A DNA stretch of 64,000 nt from the NCBI RefSeq assembly GCF_900111145.1, contig NZ_FOIR01000001.1, positions 1,681,501 through 1,745,500 on the forward strand, in the 5' to 3' direction. Both the position numbers and the translations under genes were made by a program. Shown piece after piece: positions 25,961-34,593 of this stretch. The notes under the pieces were generated by a model, which was given only the letters and a program-made list of their open reading frames with translations, was not told the origin of the DNA and searched no databases. This DNA comes from Roseivirga pacifica. Lineage in GTDB: Bacteria; Bacteroidota; Bacteroidia; Cytophagales; Cyclobacteriaceae. How positions within the stretch are numbered: the first letter of the stretch is position 1; every line of letters begins with the position of its first letter.

Positions 25961-27706
25961 TTATTTAGTTAATGTTTCTTCAATAGATCCGCAGGTGAGC
26001 ATCATGTCACCGAAATATGGGTTTACAATTTTTTCTTCTGTACTGAGCCAAATAGCGCCTTGGTCGTTATTGGCCATGGGGCAAAATTGCACGTAAAGTG
26101 GGCTTTCGTAGTTTGTGCCGAAAGATCTAACGGCATTGATCAGCGCCTTAGAAAGGTTAATAAACTGTAAGCGCTGTGTGTCGCGATTTTCGGCTGAGGT
26201 GATTAGAGCCAATGCGTCTTGCATTGGGCTCAAAAGTGCCATCCAGTGCATGTGGGCATCACCTTTTGCTAATGTCATATCTACTTTTTCAAGGTTGGTT
26301 TGAACAGGAGTGGCTGCTTTGCGAATGGCTGAAGCATTTCCTTCTACCATGGCATCTTTGAGCGGTAAGTAGGCCATTGCCAACGCTAGTAGTTGATCTT
26401 GAAAAGTCGAATTGACAGAGTTCTCGAAGTTTTTAGCCTGAGGAAGGCTTACCTCGGTAAATGTGTTTTCGGTGGGGCTTGCTGCAGTTTTTACTTGGTT
26501 CATCATGCTGATTTTGCCTTGCAGCTGCGCTTCGGCATCGAGTGTGAAGGCTCCGTTAGTCACTACTTCATCTCCCGCATTTAATCCAGATTCAACCAAG
26601 TAGGCATCGCCCACGCGTGGGCCGAGTGTCACCTCGTTAAGTCTAAATGAGAGGCCTTCACCGGTTTTTGTGTAAACGACCGACCTTTTGCCCGTCCATA
26701 ATACAGCCGACTTTGGCACCAACAAACCGTTGATTGTTGGGCTGGCAATGGCACCTTTTACGAACATATCGGGCTTAAGCGCTCCCGATTGATTATTAAT
26801 GTCGGCACGTACTTCAACTACTCGAGTGGTTGGGTCAACGTTGGGTGAAACAAAAGAGATAGAGGCTTCATAAACCTTGCTGGAATTGTTAGGAGTGAAG
26901 CTAACCTTGTCGCCCAGTTTGATATTGCCGAGGTCTTTTTCATACACATCAAAAACCACCCATAATTCAGAAAGGTCTGCCACTTCCATAAAGGCCTTTT
27001 CGTCCATCAGGTGATCGCCCGTTTTTACCAATAGTTGCGTAATGGTACCACCATGGTGAGCATAAATGTCAATGTTTTCAGAAGCCTCGGTGCGGTTTTC
27101 CATGGCACTGATTTGCGCTTCAGAAATCTTCCAGTTTCTTAGTTTTTGTCTGGTAGCTTCTAACAAAGAAGGATTTGAGCTTTCTACCTTTTTAGCTTCA
27201 ATTAGCTCTAGTTGTGCGGCCAATACTTCAGGTGAATAAACCGAAGCGATGAGGTCACCTTTTTTTACTTCTTCGCCAACAAATTGCTTGTAGAGCTTTT
27301 CAATCCTTCCGCCAAAATGAGCCGATTGGGCATGAACATTTCTCTGGTCGAGCCTAATCTTTCCGTTTAGAGCGAGCTGTGAAGAGGCGTTCTCATTGCC
27401 AATAATGGTGGTTTGAATATTGGCGAGTTGCAGGGCCGCATTGCTCATCTTTAAAAGAGTAGGGTCGCTATCTTCTTCGCTGCTCAATGGAATGAGTTCC
27501 ATGCCACAGAACGGGCAATTACCTGGTTCCGACTGTCGTACTTGCGGGTGCATAGAGCAGGTCCAAAGCCCGGACTCTCCGCTGTGATCGTGGGTTTCGG
27601 TAGCAGTTTCGGTGTGTGAGTTTCCTCCGAAGAAAACCGCCCCGAATATTGCGCCTATAACCAGTGAGGCAGCAATAGTGAGTATGATAGATTTATTGAT
27701 TTTCAT
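25961..27706 (-). CDS. RND efflux periplasmic adaptor (CusB-like) with metal-binding and DUF3347 domains
   Basis: 581 residues. N-terminal membrane segment (about 6-26), a His-rich linker (HTETATETHDHSGESG), a heavy-metal-binding domain at 48-74 (LWTCSMHPQVR, CPFCGMELIPL), then the HlyD/CusB body with lipoyl, helical hairpin and beta-barrel parts (about 100-410), and a C-terminal DUF3347 domain (about 430-581). It joins the inner-membrane pump to the outer-membrane channel and delivers metal. It overlaps the TolC-type gene by 14 bases. The extra metal domain and DUF3347 mark it as a copper or silver type rather than a drug adaptor. Confidence 0.93.
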   Translation of the reverse strand: MKINKSIILTIAASLVIGAIFGAVFFGGNSHTETATETHDHSGESGLWTCSMHPQVRQSEPGNCPFCGMELIPLSSEEDSDPTLLKMSNAALQLANIQTTIIGNENASSQLALNGKIRLDQRNVHAQSAHFGGRIEKLYKQFVGEEVKKGDLIASVYSPEVLAAQLELIEAKKVESSNPSLLEATRQKLRNWKISEAQISAMENRTEASENIDIYAHHGGTITQLLVKTGDHLMDEKAFMEVADLSELWVVFDVYEKDLGNIKLGDKVSFTPNNSSKVYEASISFVSPNVDPTTRVVEVRADINNQSGALKPDMFVKGAIASPTINGLLVPKSAVLWTGKRSVVYTKTGEGLSFRLNEVTLGPRVGDAYLVESGLNAGDEVVTNGAFTLDAEAQLQGKISMMNQVKTAASPTENTFTEVSLPQAKNFENSVNSTFQDQLLALAMAYLPLKDAMVEGNASAIRKAATPVQTNLEKVDMTLAKGDAHMHWMALLSPMQDALALITSAENRDTQRLQFINLSKALINAVRSFGTNYESPLYVQFCPMANNDQGAIWLSTEEKIVNPYFGDMMLTCGSIEETLTK

Positions 27707-28946
27707 GGGAAATAAAGTCTTGTAGGTTATTACCTGTTAAATATTCTTTGTTGAAATGCGCTTGGTAAAAGCTTACCTCAGCGCTAAGTGCTGCCAACTG
27801 CAACTGCAAAAGCTGTAGTTGTGTAGCCAAAAGGTCTTCGAAATTGCGGCTGTCGTTGCTGTATTCGCTTAGTAGGACATTAAGCAGCAGATTAGTTTGT
27901 GCAATTTCTTTCTCGAAAAGGGTGGTTTCCATTTGTGCTTTTTGCACTGCAAAGGCTGTTTGCTCCCAACTGTTTTTAATATTGTTTTGGGTGGCAATCA
28001 GGTTTGATTCTGCACTTTCCTTATTCAGTATAGCTTCCTTTTTCAATGCCCTGTTCTTTTTACCGAAAATTGGTAAGCTTACAGAAACCATAGGCATTAA
28101 AATGTCCTTGCCATTATCTGGTACCGACATATCGGTTCGTTTGCTCACAAAGGCATAGTCAAGGCCAACGCCAATGTTTGGTTTGCGTTTTAGATCGCTC
28201 AACTCAATTTGAGTTTCTGCTACACTTATTCGGCTCTGTGCCTCTAGCACACTGGGGTGTTGTGCAAGTGCTGAATCGAGTAAAAGCTGCCTTTCGGTAG
28301 TAATTTGGCTTAGTGCACCAATAGTTATCTCGCTATCAATTGGTCTATTTAGCAAAGTGTTCAAGTTGCTGATGAGTGGAGCCCTTTTCATCTCCAGAAT
28401 CTTGAGCTTTGTTTGTGCATCGTCAATGGAGATTTGAACACGCACCAAGTCGGCCAGAGAAACCAAGTCCGATTCGTATTTGGTTTTGGTAACGGGTTCG
28501 TAACTCTTTAGAATGCCCAGGTTAGCACGGCTGAGCTTAATTTCCTCTTCCAAGGCATAAAGCGCTAGCCAAGCATTTTTCACCTCTAAAAAGAGCTGGT
28601 TTTTGGCTTCTAAAAATGCTTCGAACTGCACTTTGGCTTGAGCTGCTGCTAGCGACTCTTGCGTTTTCAGCGTGCCCATCCAAGGGAACATCTGACTTAC
28701 CGAAAGCTTGAATTGTTGGGCACCAACTCTGGTCTCGACCGGAGAGATAAAGTAGCCAAAACTCAGCGTTGGGTCAGGCAAACTTTTCGATTGATCAACC
28801 CTTTGGAGCGTGGCTAAATAGCTGTCGTATTTTGCCTTTAGAGCGGGATTATTTTCTGCAGCAACTCGCAAATAGTCGTTCAGGCTTTCTTGTGCCAATA
28901 AATTGCCAGCACAGAAAATCAGAATTATAAGGAAGGTGTTTTTCAT
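27693..28946 (-). CDS. TolC-family outer-membrane channel (CusC-like)
   Basis: 417 residues from the ATG at 28946, which overlaps the pump stop codon as ATGA; the longer frame upstream only re-reads the pump gene. The signal peptide is MKNTFLIILIFCAGNLLAQ. The remainder is long helical repeats typical of outer-membrane efflux proteins (LNDYLRVAAENNPALKAKYD; LADLVRVQISIDDAQTKLKI; ILNKESAESNLIATQNNIKN). It is expected to be a trimeric exit duct for the RND pump encoded just upstream and the adaptor just downstream. Confidence 0.9.
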   Translation of the reverse strand: MKNTFLIILIFCAGNLLAQESLNDYLRVAAENNPALKAKYDSYLATLQRVDQSKSLPDPTLSFGYFISPVETRVGAQQFKLSVSQMFPWMGTLKTQESLAAAQAKVQFEAFLEAKNQLFLEVKNAWLALYALEEEIKLSRANLGILKSYEPVTKTKYESDLVSLADLVRVQISIDDAQTKLKILEMKRAPLISNLNTLLNRPIDSEITIGALSQITTERQLLLDSALAQHPSVLEAQSRISVAETQIELSDLKRKPNIGVGLDYAFVSKRTDMSVPDNGKDILMPMVSVSLPIFGKKNRALKKEAILNKESAESNLIATQNNIKNSWEQTAFAVQKAQMETTLFEKEIAQTNLLLNVLLSEYSNDSRNFEDLLATQLQLLQLQLAALSAEVSFYQAHFNKEYLTGNNLQDFISHENQ

Positions 28947-31900
28947 AGTAGGCCTCCTTTCTGTTTGTATTTCAATTGAAATTCTTTGTAGTATGAATAG
29001 AGCACAGGCACCACAAAAAGTGTGATAAGTGCTATGGCCATTCCACCAAATGAAGGAATTGCCATTGGAATCATTACATCGGATCCTCTGCCAGTGGAGG
29101 TGAGAATCGGCAGTAGTGCCAGCAGGGTGGTGGCGGTTGTCATAAGGCATGGGCGTACGCGTTTTTTCCCTGCCTCAATCACTCTTTGTTTAATTTCTGC
29201 CTTTGAAAGCGATTGACTTTTTTCGAATGATTGGTCCAAGTAAGTGGCCATAAGTACTCCGTCATCCGTAGCAATGCCAAACAGCGCAATAAAGCCTACC
29301 CAAACCGCTACACTCAGATTGACTGGATGCACCTGAAATAGCTCGCGCATATTGGTGCCGAATAGGTCGAAGTTGAGAAAGCCCTCTTGACCATAAAGCC
29401 ATAGCATGATAAAACCACCACCAAATGCTACTGCCACTCCGCTAAAAACCATAAGCGATACGGGCACCGACTTGAATTGGAAGTAGAGGATTAAGAAAAT
29501 GATGACCAGTACAATTGGAATCACCAAGCTAAGCCGCTGTTCTGCCCTAATTTGGTTTTGGTAATTCCCTGCAAAGTCGAAAGACACACCGGCCGGAATG
29601 TTCAGTTCGCCAGCTTCAACTTTTTGATCAATCAGGTCTTGTACGGCTTCTACCACTTGGGCTTCTGCAAATCCATCCCGTTTGTCGAAAATCACATAAC
29701 CTACAAGGAAAGTGTCTTCACTTTTGATCATTTGTGGCCCTTGCGTGTATTCGATTTGAGCAACTTCTCCTAGTGGAATGTTCTTGCCGTTTGAAGTTGG
29801 GATTAGGATGTTCTTAAGTGCCTCGGGGTCATCGCGAAGCTCGCGAGGGTAACGCACACGAATGGGATAGCGCTCTCGCCCTTCAACAGTGGTGGAGAGA
29901 TTCATTCCGCCAATAGCCACTTGCAAGTACTGCTGCACTTGTGCTATGCTTAAGCCATAACGAGCCAAGGCATCGCGCTTTAGCTCTAATAACAGATATG
30001 GCTTTCCGACAATGCGCTCGGCAAAGACTGCTTCCGCTTTTACAGAAGAAACTTCTTTCAGTATTTCTTCAAGCTCTAGCCCAAAAGACTCGATAGTCTT
30101 TAAGTCTGGCCCTTTTACCTTTATGCCCATTGGCGCACGCATGCCAGTTTGTAGCATTACCAAGCGTGTTTCTATGGGTTGAAGTTTTGGGGCAGAAGTT
30201 ACACCAGGTAGTTTGGTGGCTTTCACAATCTCATTCCATATGTCGTCTGGCGACTGAATGTGGTCGCGCCATTGCCTAAAATACCTGCCGTTCTTATCTG
30301 GAATTAACTCGCCTTTTGCATCCCTTACGAACGCATCGTTTTTATACTTAAATCTGATTCTGTGACCATTCTCGTCTGTTTTGTACTCGCTTTTGTAATT
30401 GATCACATTTTCGTACATCGAAATTGGCGCAGGATCCAAAGCACTTTCGGTTCGGCCCATTTTGCCAACTACCGATGATATTTCTGGTATGGCAGTCACG
30501 GCCATATCGAGCATTCGGAGTACCTGTCGGTTTTGTTCAATACCCGCATGAGGCATGGAAGTGGGCATTAATAAAAAGGCTCCTTCACCCAGCGATGGCA
30601 TAAACTCTTTGCCGATACCAGGTAGTGAATGTGCGAGTTTGGAATATGTTTTTTGTGTGCGAATGCTATCGCCAAAAGCAGACGGTATAAAACCAAAAAC
30701 ACGATCGAAACCTTGCCAAATGGTAACTCCAAAGAGTATAACAAAGGTTGGAATAATGAGAAATACCTTGCGGTTGCTTAAACACCAATTGAGTATGCGT
30801 GGGTAAAAGCGGATAAACAAACTGAAAATCCCTAGTGTGGTGGCTATGACCAAGGCAACAAATAGCCAGTTGGTAAAGGCGGTAGACTGAACTCCCAACG
30901 GTAGCCAGCTTTGACTTAGCAAAATAGAAATACCTATTAGCGCAATGGTGATTTCGGCATGCTTGAGTAGTTGCTGTGTGTTTGTGACTAAAGCCTTTAC
31001 CAAACCCACTAAACCATAACCCAGTAGCATAAATGCTGCTAGGTAATGGCCTAAGACTAGCACCCAAATGCCAAAAATGCTTACGCCTGTGTGGATGGCG
31101 ATTTTAGACCACTTCGATTTTGGTTGAAAACCAAAGAACCAATAGGCGAGCGTGGGTAGAATGAGTAGCGCTACTAGGATTGCAGCTATTAAGGCAAAGG
31201 TTTTGGTATAAGCCAAAGGCCTAAACAGCTTGCCTTCTGAGGCCTGCAAAGTAAAAACAGGAACAAAGCTGACCACCGTAGTCATTACCGCGGTAATAAT
31301 TGCCGGAGCTACTTCTTTAGAGGCTGTATATATGGTGTCGAGCAGTGTTTTTGACTTTTGCTCTTCCATATGCCGCGATATGTTTTCGGTAAGCACAATG
31401 CCCACATCAACCATGGTGCCTATGGCAATGGCAATGCCTGAAAGCGCGACAATATTGGCGTCTACGCCTAGGTAGCGCATGGCTACAAAGCACATAAGTA
31501 CCGCAATGGGTAGTAGCGATGAAATAAGTAATGAGGCGCGCAGGTTCAGCAACATTACCAACACCACCACTATTGTAATGATGATCTCTAGCGTTAGGGC
31601 TTCTTCTAAAGTGCCAATGGTTTCTTTAATAAGCTGCGTGCGGTCGTAAAAAGGCACAATGGTAAGCTGAGATTTTGTGCCGTCAGAGAGTATTTTGGAA
31701 GGTAAGCCACTACTAATGGCTTCTATTTTTGCCTTTACATTTTCTATTACTTCTAGCGGATTTGCCCCGTAGCGAGCAACTACTACGCCACCCACTGCTT
31801 CAGCACCAGACTTATCCAAGGCACCCCTTCTTGAGGCTGGTCCAAGGTTTACAAAGGCCACGTCTTTCAAAAGAATTGGCGTGTTTTCATTGGCCTTGAC

Positions 31901-32692
31901 TACGGCATTCTCCAGGTCTTCTAGATTTTTAATGTAGCCTAAACCACGCACCAAATATTCGGCTTGGTTTACCTCTAGGGTTTTTGCGCCAACATCTAGG
32001 TTACTTTCTTTTACTGCTTTTACAATTTCAGTTAAAGTAACACCATAGCCTTCCATGGCTGTTGGGTCAATATCAACCTGATATTCCTTAACGAACCCAC
32101 CAACTGAAGCGACTTCAGATACACCCTCGGCAGCAGCCAAACCATAGCGTACATTATAGTCCTGTACAGTGCGAATCTCTTGTGGATCCCAACCGCCTGT
32201 CGGCTGTCCATTTTCATCGCGTCCTTCTATAGTGTACCAGAATATTTGCCCAAGCGCGGTAGCATCTGGCCCGAGTGCAGGTTGAACGCCATCTGGCAAT
32301 AGGCCTTTGGGTAGAGCGTTCAGCTTTTCTAATACTCTACTTCTGCTCCAGTAAAATTCTACGTCCTCATTAAAGATGATGTAGATAGAGCTTACTCCGA
32401 AAATTGAAGAGCTGCGGATGGTTTTTACACCCGGAATTCCCAGCAATGATGAAGTGAGCGGGTAAGTAATCTGGTCCTCTATGTCTTGAGGAGATTGACC
32501 TGCCCATTCAGTAAAAACGATTTGTTGGTTTTCGCCAATGTCGGGAATAGCATCGACAGGAACTGGGTCTTTGGGCAGTCCTGTATTCCACGAAAAAGGA
32601 GCAGTTACTAAGCCCCAGCCAACCAGCAGCACAATTAGTAAAAATGTGACGAGCCGGTTTTCTAAAAAGAATTTTATAAGTGTATTGATCAT
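28943..32692 (-). CDS. heavy-metal RND efflux pump, CusA/CzcA family
   Basis: 1249 residues, about 200 longer than E. coli CusA. Family marks: DAIPDIGENQQIVFTEWAGQ, the TM4 motif IAIGTMVDVGIVLTENI with its proton-relay Asp, ADEL-like metal-pump segments and the end part GKKRVRPCLMTTATTLLALL. Between the first membrane block and the second porter half there is an insertion of some 150-200 residues (about 540-700) that contains four or five extra hydrophobic segments (ALVTNTQQLLKHAEITIALI and following). It exports Cu/Ag or Zn/Co-type ions from periplasm or cytoplasm with proton import. Neighbours with copper-type Cys/Met motifs favour copper. Confidence 0.93.
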   Translation of the reverse strand: MINTLIKFFLENRLVTFLLIVLLVGWGLVTAPFSWNTGLPKDPVPVDAIPDIGENQQIVFTEWAGQSPQDIEDQITYPLTSSLLGIPGVKTIRSSSIFGVSSIYIIFNEDVEFYWSRSRVLEKLNALPKGLLPDGVQPALGPDATALGQIFWYTIEGRDENGQPTGGWDPQEIRTVQDYNVRYGLAAAEGVSEVASVGGFVKEYQVDIDPTAMEGYGVTLTEIVKAVKESNLDVGAKTLEVNQAEYLVRGLGYIKNLEDLENAVVKANENTPILLKDVAFVNLGPASRRGALDKSGAEAVGGVVVARYGANPLEVIENVKAKIEAISSGLPSKILSDGTKSQLTIVPFYDRTQLIKETIGTLEEALTLEIIITIVVVLVMLLNLRASLLISSLLPIAVLMCFVAMRYLGVDANIVALSGIAIAIGTMVDVGIVLTENISRHMEEQKSKTLLDTIYTASKEVAPAIITAVMTTVVSFVPVFTLQASEGKLFRPLAYTKTFALIAAILVALLILPTLAYWFFGFQPKSKWSKIAIHTGVSIFGIWVLVLGHYLAAFMLLGYGLVGLVKALVTNTQQLLKHAEITIALIGISILLSQSWLPLGVQSTAFTNWLFVALVIATTLGIFSLFIRFYPRILNWCLSNRKVFLIIPTFVILFGVTIWQGFDRVFGFIPSAFGDSIRTQKTYSKLAHSLPGIGKEFMPSLGEGAFLLMPTSMPHAGIEQNRQVLRMLDMAVTAIPEISSVVGKMGRTESALDPAPISMYENVINYKSEYKTDENGHRIRFKYKNDAFVRDAKGELIPDKNGRYFRQWRDHIQSPDDIWNEIVKATKLPGVTSAPKLQPIETRLVMLQTGMRAPMGIKVKGPDLKTIESFGLELEEILKEVSSVKAEAVFAERIVGKPYLLLELKRDALARYGLSIAQVQQYLQVAIGGMNLSTTVEGRERYPIRVRYPRELRDDPEALKNILIPTSNGKNIPLGEVAQIEYTQGPQMIKSEDTFLVGYVIFDKRDGFAEAQVVEAVQDLIDQKVEAGELNIPAGVSFDFAGNYQNQIRAEQRLSLVIPIVLVIIFLILYFQFKSVPVSLMVFSGVAVAFGGGFIMLWLYGQEGFLNFDLFGTNMRELFQVHPVNLSVAVWVGFIALFGIATDDGVLMATYLDQSFEKSQSLSKAEIKQRVIEAGKKRVRPCLMTTATTLLALLPILTSTGRGSDVMIPMAIPSFGGMAIALITLFVVPVLYSYYKEFQLKYKQKGGLL

Positions 32693-32813
32693 TCTAGGTT
32701 TTACAATCCTGTGTTTGAAAAAGTAAATTGGATTGGTGAACCTATGGTAAAGCGTTATGCAGAACGCTTTTTATGTAGCCTTGATCTTAAATAAAGGGTA
32801 AGTTGGGTTCACC

Positions 32814-33224
32814 TTAAGCTTGTGAACCGAATGGTATTTTGAGGTTTTGATAAAGTAGAAATAACTCGGGTTGTGAGGTGTCCGGAGGGCCGGTGTTCTT
32901 AATTTCTACTTTTGGTTTTGAGGTAAGCTGAACAGGAGGTAGTTCACTGAAGGTGAGCTCGGCCAATAAGAAGTAATTAGCAACCGGAACATCTTTTGCC
33001 GATACCGATTGTTGGCTGTCCTCAACCTTTTTTAGCGACCATTCATCGTTGCAGCAGTCATCCATATCTTGGTGCATTTCCATGGACATGCCACATTGCA
33101 CTTCAACTTTTTTGAAGAGTGCGGTTTCTTTTACGCGCCCCATGCAAATGTGCTCGCCTACCAAAATGCCTGATGAGGCCAAAAGGTAAAGGGTTGCAAA
33201 TAATATGGTTGCTGATTTTTTCAA
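32814..33224 (-). CDS. HYC_CC_PP family protein
   Basis: 136 residues, signal peptide MKKSATILFATLYLLASSGI. The three motifs that name this Bacteroidota family are present: H25-x-C27 in GEHICMGR, the Cys pair 57-58 in MDDCCNDEW, and Pro-Pro in SELPPVQL. A Met/His-rich stretch (CGMSMEMHQDMDD) adds to the look of a copper-binding periplasmic protein. It lies 121 bases upstream of the pump gene in the same direction, where a member of this family is often found in metal-resistance loci. Its biochemical role is unknown. Confidence 0.85.
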   Translation of the reverse strand: MKKSATILFATLYLLASSGILVGEHICMGRVKETALFKKVEVQCGMSMEMHQDMDDCCNDEWSLKKVEDSQQSVSAKDVPVANYFLLAELTFSELPPVQLTSKPKVEIKNTGPPDTSQPELFLLYQNLKIPFGSQA

Positions 33225-33279
33225 CTAAGGCAAATATACGGAAGTTTTGAAAATGGGTTTTTGAATGGGTAAGAAAAGA

Positions 33280-33309
33280 ATCCCCCGCACAGCAAACCGA
33301 ACAGGGGAT
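33280..33309 (-). terminator. terminator after the beta-barrel gene
   Basis: On the minus strand ATCCCC, a loop of about 17 bases, GGGGAT, then TCTTTTCTT. It lies just past the stop of the outer-membrane protein gene. Confidence 0.6.
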
Positions 33310-33315
33310 AGGGTT

Positions 33316-33864
33316 TTATCTAAAATAATAACTGAAGCCAAATGAGATTGAATCAAAATTGAGCCCAATTCCATAATCGGAAGTGTCGTTTGTTAAATCT
33401 CTACTAAAGTATACTCTACCAACGGTGGCTTCTGCTGCAAACTTGGAGGAAAAAAAGTAGGATACTCCAGGTGAAAAGCCAATATTGATGGCGTCAGATT
33501 CTGTTTTCGTTCCGTCATTTGATTCAAACTCTTGGAATGAAAGAGATAATGAGGGTTGATAAAATAGGTAGAAATTATCGGCAATAAGTTTGTGGAACCT
33601 AGAGTAGACACCAACCTCAAAAGCCGTGTTAGTAATTCCCCCATATTTGTTATTGCTATATCCCAACTGAATTCCTACTGAGGTTAAATCACTTAAGAAT
33701 AACCCAGCTCTAGGTGAAAAATTGAAATTGTCGACCTCTATTCCTGATGTAGTACTGTGTGAGTACGAAACGGTTCCACCAACTTGAATGTCTCCCTTTT
33801 GTATTTGAGCATTGGCTAGTGAGTAAAATGATAAAAAAGTGATTGCTAAAATGAGTTTTTTCAT
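33316..33864 (-). CDS. outer-membrane beta-barrel protein
   Basis: 182 residues with signal peptide MKKLILAITFLSFYSLANAQ. The mature sequence is alternating hydrophobic/polar strands with aromatic girdles (IQVGGTVSYSHSTTSG, LTSVGIQLGYSNNKYGG, FYLFYQPSLSLSFQEF, IGLNFDSISFGFSYYFR), about eight strands, like the small OmpX/OmpA-type barrels (Pfam outer membrane protein beta-barrel). The aromatic end (FSYYFR) is in line with outer-membrane insertion. Its function is unknown. A perfect inverted repeat lies directly before the start codon and probably controls its expression. Confidence 0.82.
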   Translation of the reverse strand: MKKLILAITFLSFYSLANAQIQKGDIQVGGTVSYSHSTTSGIEVDNFNFSPRAGLFLSDLTSVGIQLGYSNNKYGGITNTAFEVGVYSRFHKLIADNFYLFYQPSLSLSFQEFESNDGTKTESDAINIGFSPGVSYFFSSKFAAEATVGRVYFSRDLTNDTSDYGIGLNFDSISFGFSYYFR

Positions 33865-33890
33865 AATGAATAAGTTTATTGTTATTCATT
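33865..33890 (-). promoter_or_regulatory. inverted repeat just before the beta-barrel gene
   Basis: AATGAATAA (33865-33873), 8 bases, TTATTCATT (33882-33890), perfect 9-bp arms directly touching the start codon. It may be a repressor site or an mRNA hairpin at the ribosome-binding region. Confidence 0.45.
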
Positions 33891-33991
33891 AGACTGCTCA
33901 AAATACTTTTTGACTTAAGTTTTTAGTTGAATGGGTGAATAATTATTTACTAGGAAATTATAGTATTTAAACTGTAATAAAATTCAAGTTT

Positions 33992-34489
33992 TTAAAACCC
34001 TAGTTCATCGCCCTTTAAAAAATCTTCTTCGTTTATGGTGCCACTTTCATTGGTGTCGGAGTCTATGTATATTTTCCATGTGCCGGCAATTTTCTTTAGA
34101 GTCACGTGAAATTTTCCGTAATACGATTTCGATTCGAAGCCCTGATATCGGGTTAGTTTAAAGATGCCTGTTTCGTACGCAATACCATTTTTGCTGGCCC
34201 TATTGTAAAAGCTGAACTCAATTTTCTGTTTTACATTATTGGCATTCCATCGGTTAAAGTTTTCTAGGTTACGGTCTTTGTATTCCTGTCCGACAAACAT
34301 CATATTTTGGTCTATAACCACGCGTATCACATCGTCAGTGTGTATTTGGTTGAATAGGCTTGCGTCTAGGTCTTGGTAGGCCTGCATAAAGTTATACCAA
34401 ACGTCTCTGTTGATATCGTCTTGTGTTGTTTGTTGCGCAAAGGATGAAACAGTGCAAAGTGAAAGCGCAATTGCAAAAAGAGTTTTCAT
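33992..34489 (-). CDS. NTF2-like (SnoaL/DUF4440-type) secreted protein
   Basis: 165 residues. Signal peptide MKTLFAIALSLCTVSSFAQ, then a cone-shaped alpha+beta domain: a starting helix (DVWYNFMQAYQDLDASLFNQ), IHTDDVIRVVIDQNMMFVGQ, and final strands (YYGKFHVTLKKIAGTWKIYI). This is the usual order in NTF2-like proteins with nuclear-transport-factor fold used as small binding or enzyme domains. The ligand is unknown. The tail ESGTINEEDFLKGDELGF is acidic and resembles an EF-hand-like DxDxDG... loop (DSDTNESGTINEEDF), so calcium binding is possible. Confidence 0.75.
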   Translation of the reverse strand: MKTLFAIALSLCTVSSFAQQTTQDDINRDVWYNFMQAYQDLDASLFNQIHTDDVIRVVIDQNMMFVGQEYKDRNLENFNRWNANNVKQKIEFSFYNRASKNGIAYETGIFKLTRYQGFESKSYYGKFHVTLKKIAGTWKIYIDSDTNESGTINEEDFLKGDELGF

Positions 34490-34515
34490 GCGAATAGTAT
34501 CTGATATTATTAAAA

Positions 34516-34554
34516 CACAAAGCGCTTCGAATCAGTAGTTCAAAACGCTTTGTG
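34516..34554 (-). terminator. terminator of the S41 protease gene
   Basis: On the minus strand CACAAAGCGTTTTGAA, loop CTACTGA, TTCGAAGCGCTTTGTG: a 16-bp stem with two G-U pairs, followed by TTTTAATAAT. Confidence 0.8.
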
Positions 34555-34593
34555 ACCCAGTATTGGGCTAACGCAAGTCTATTGCCAATGTTG

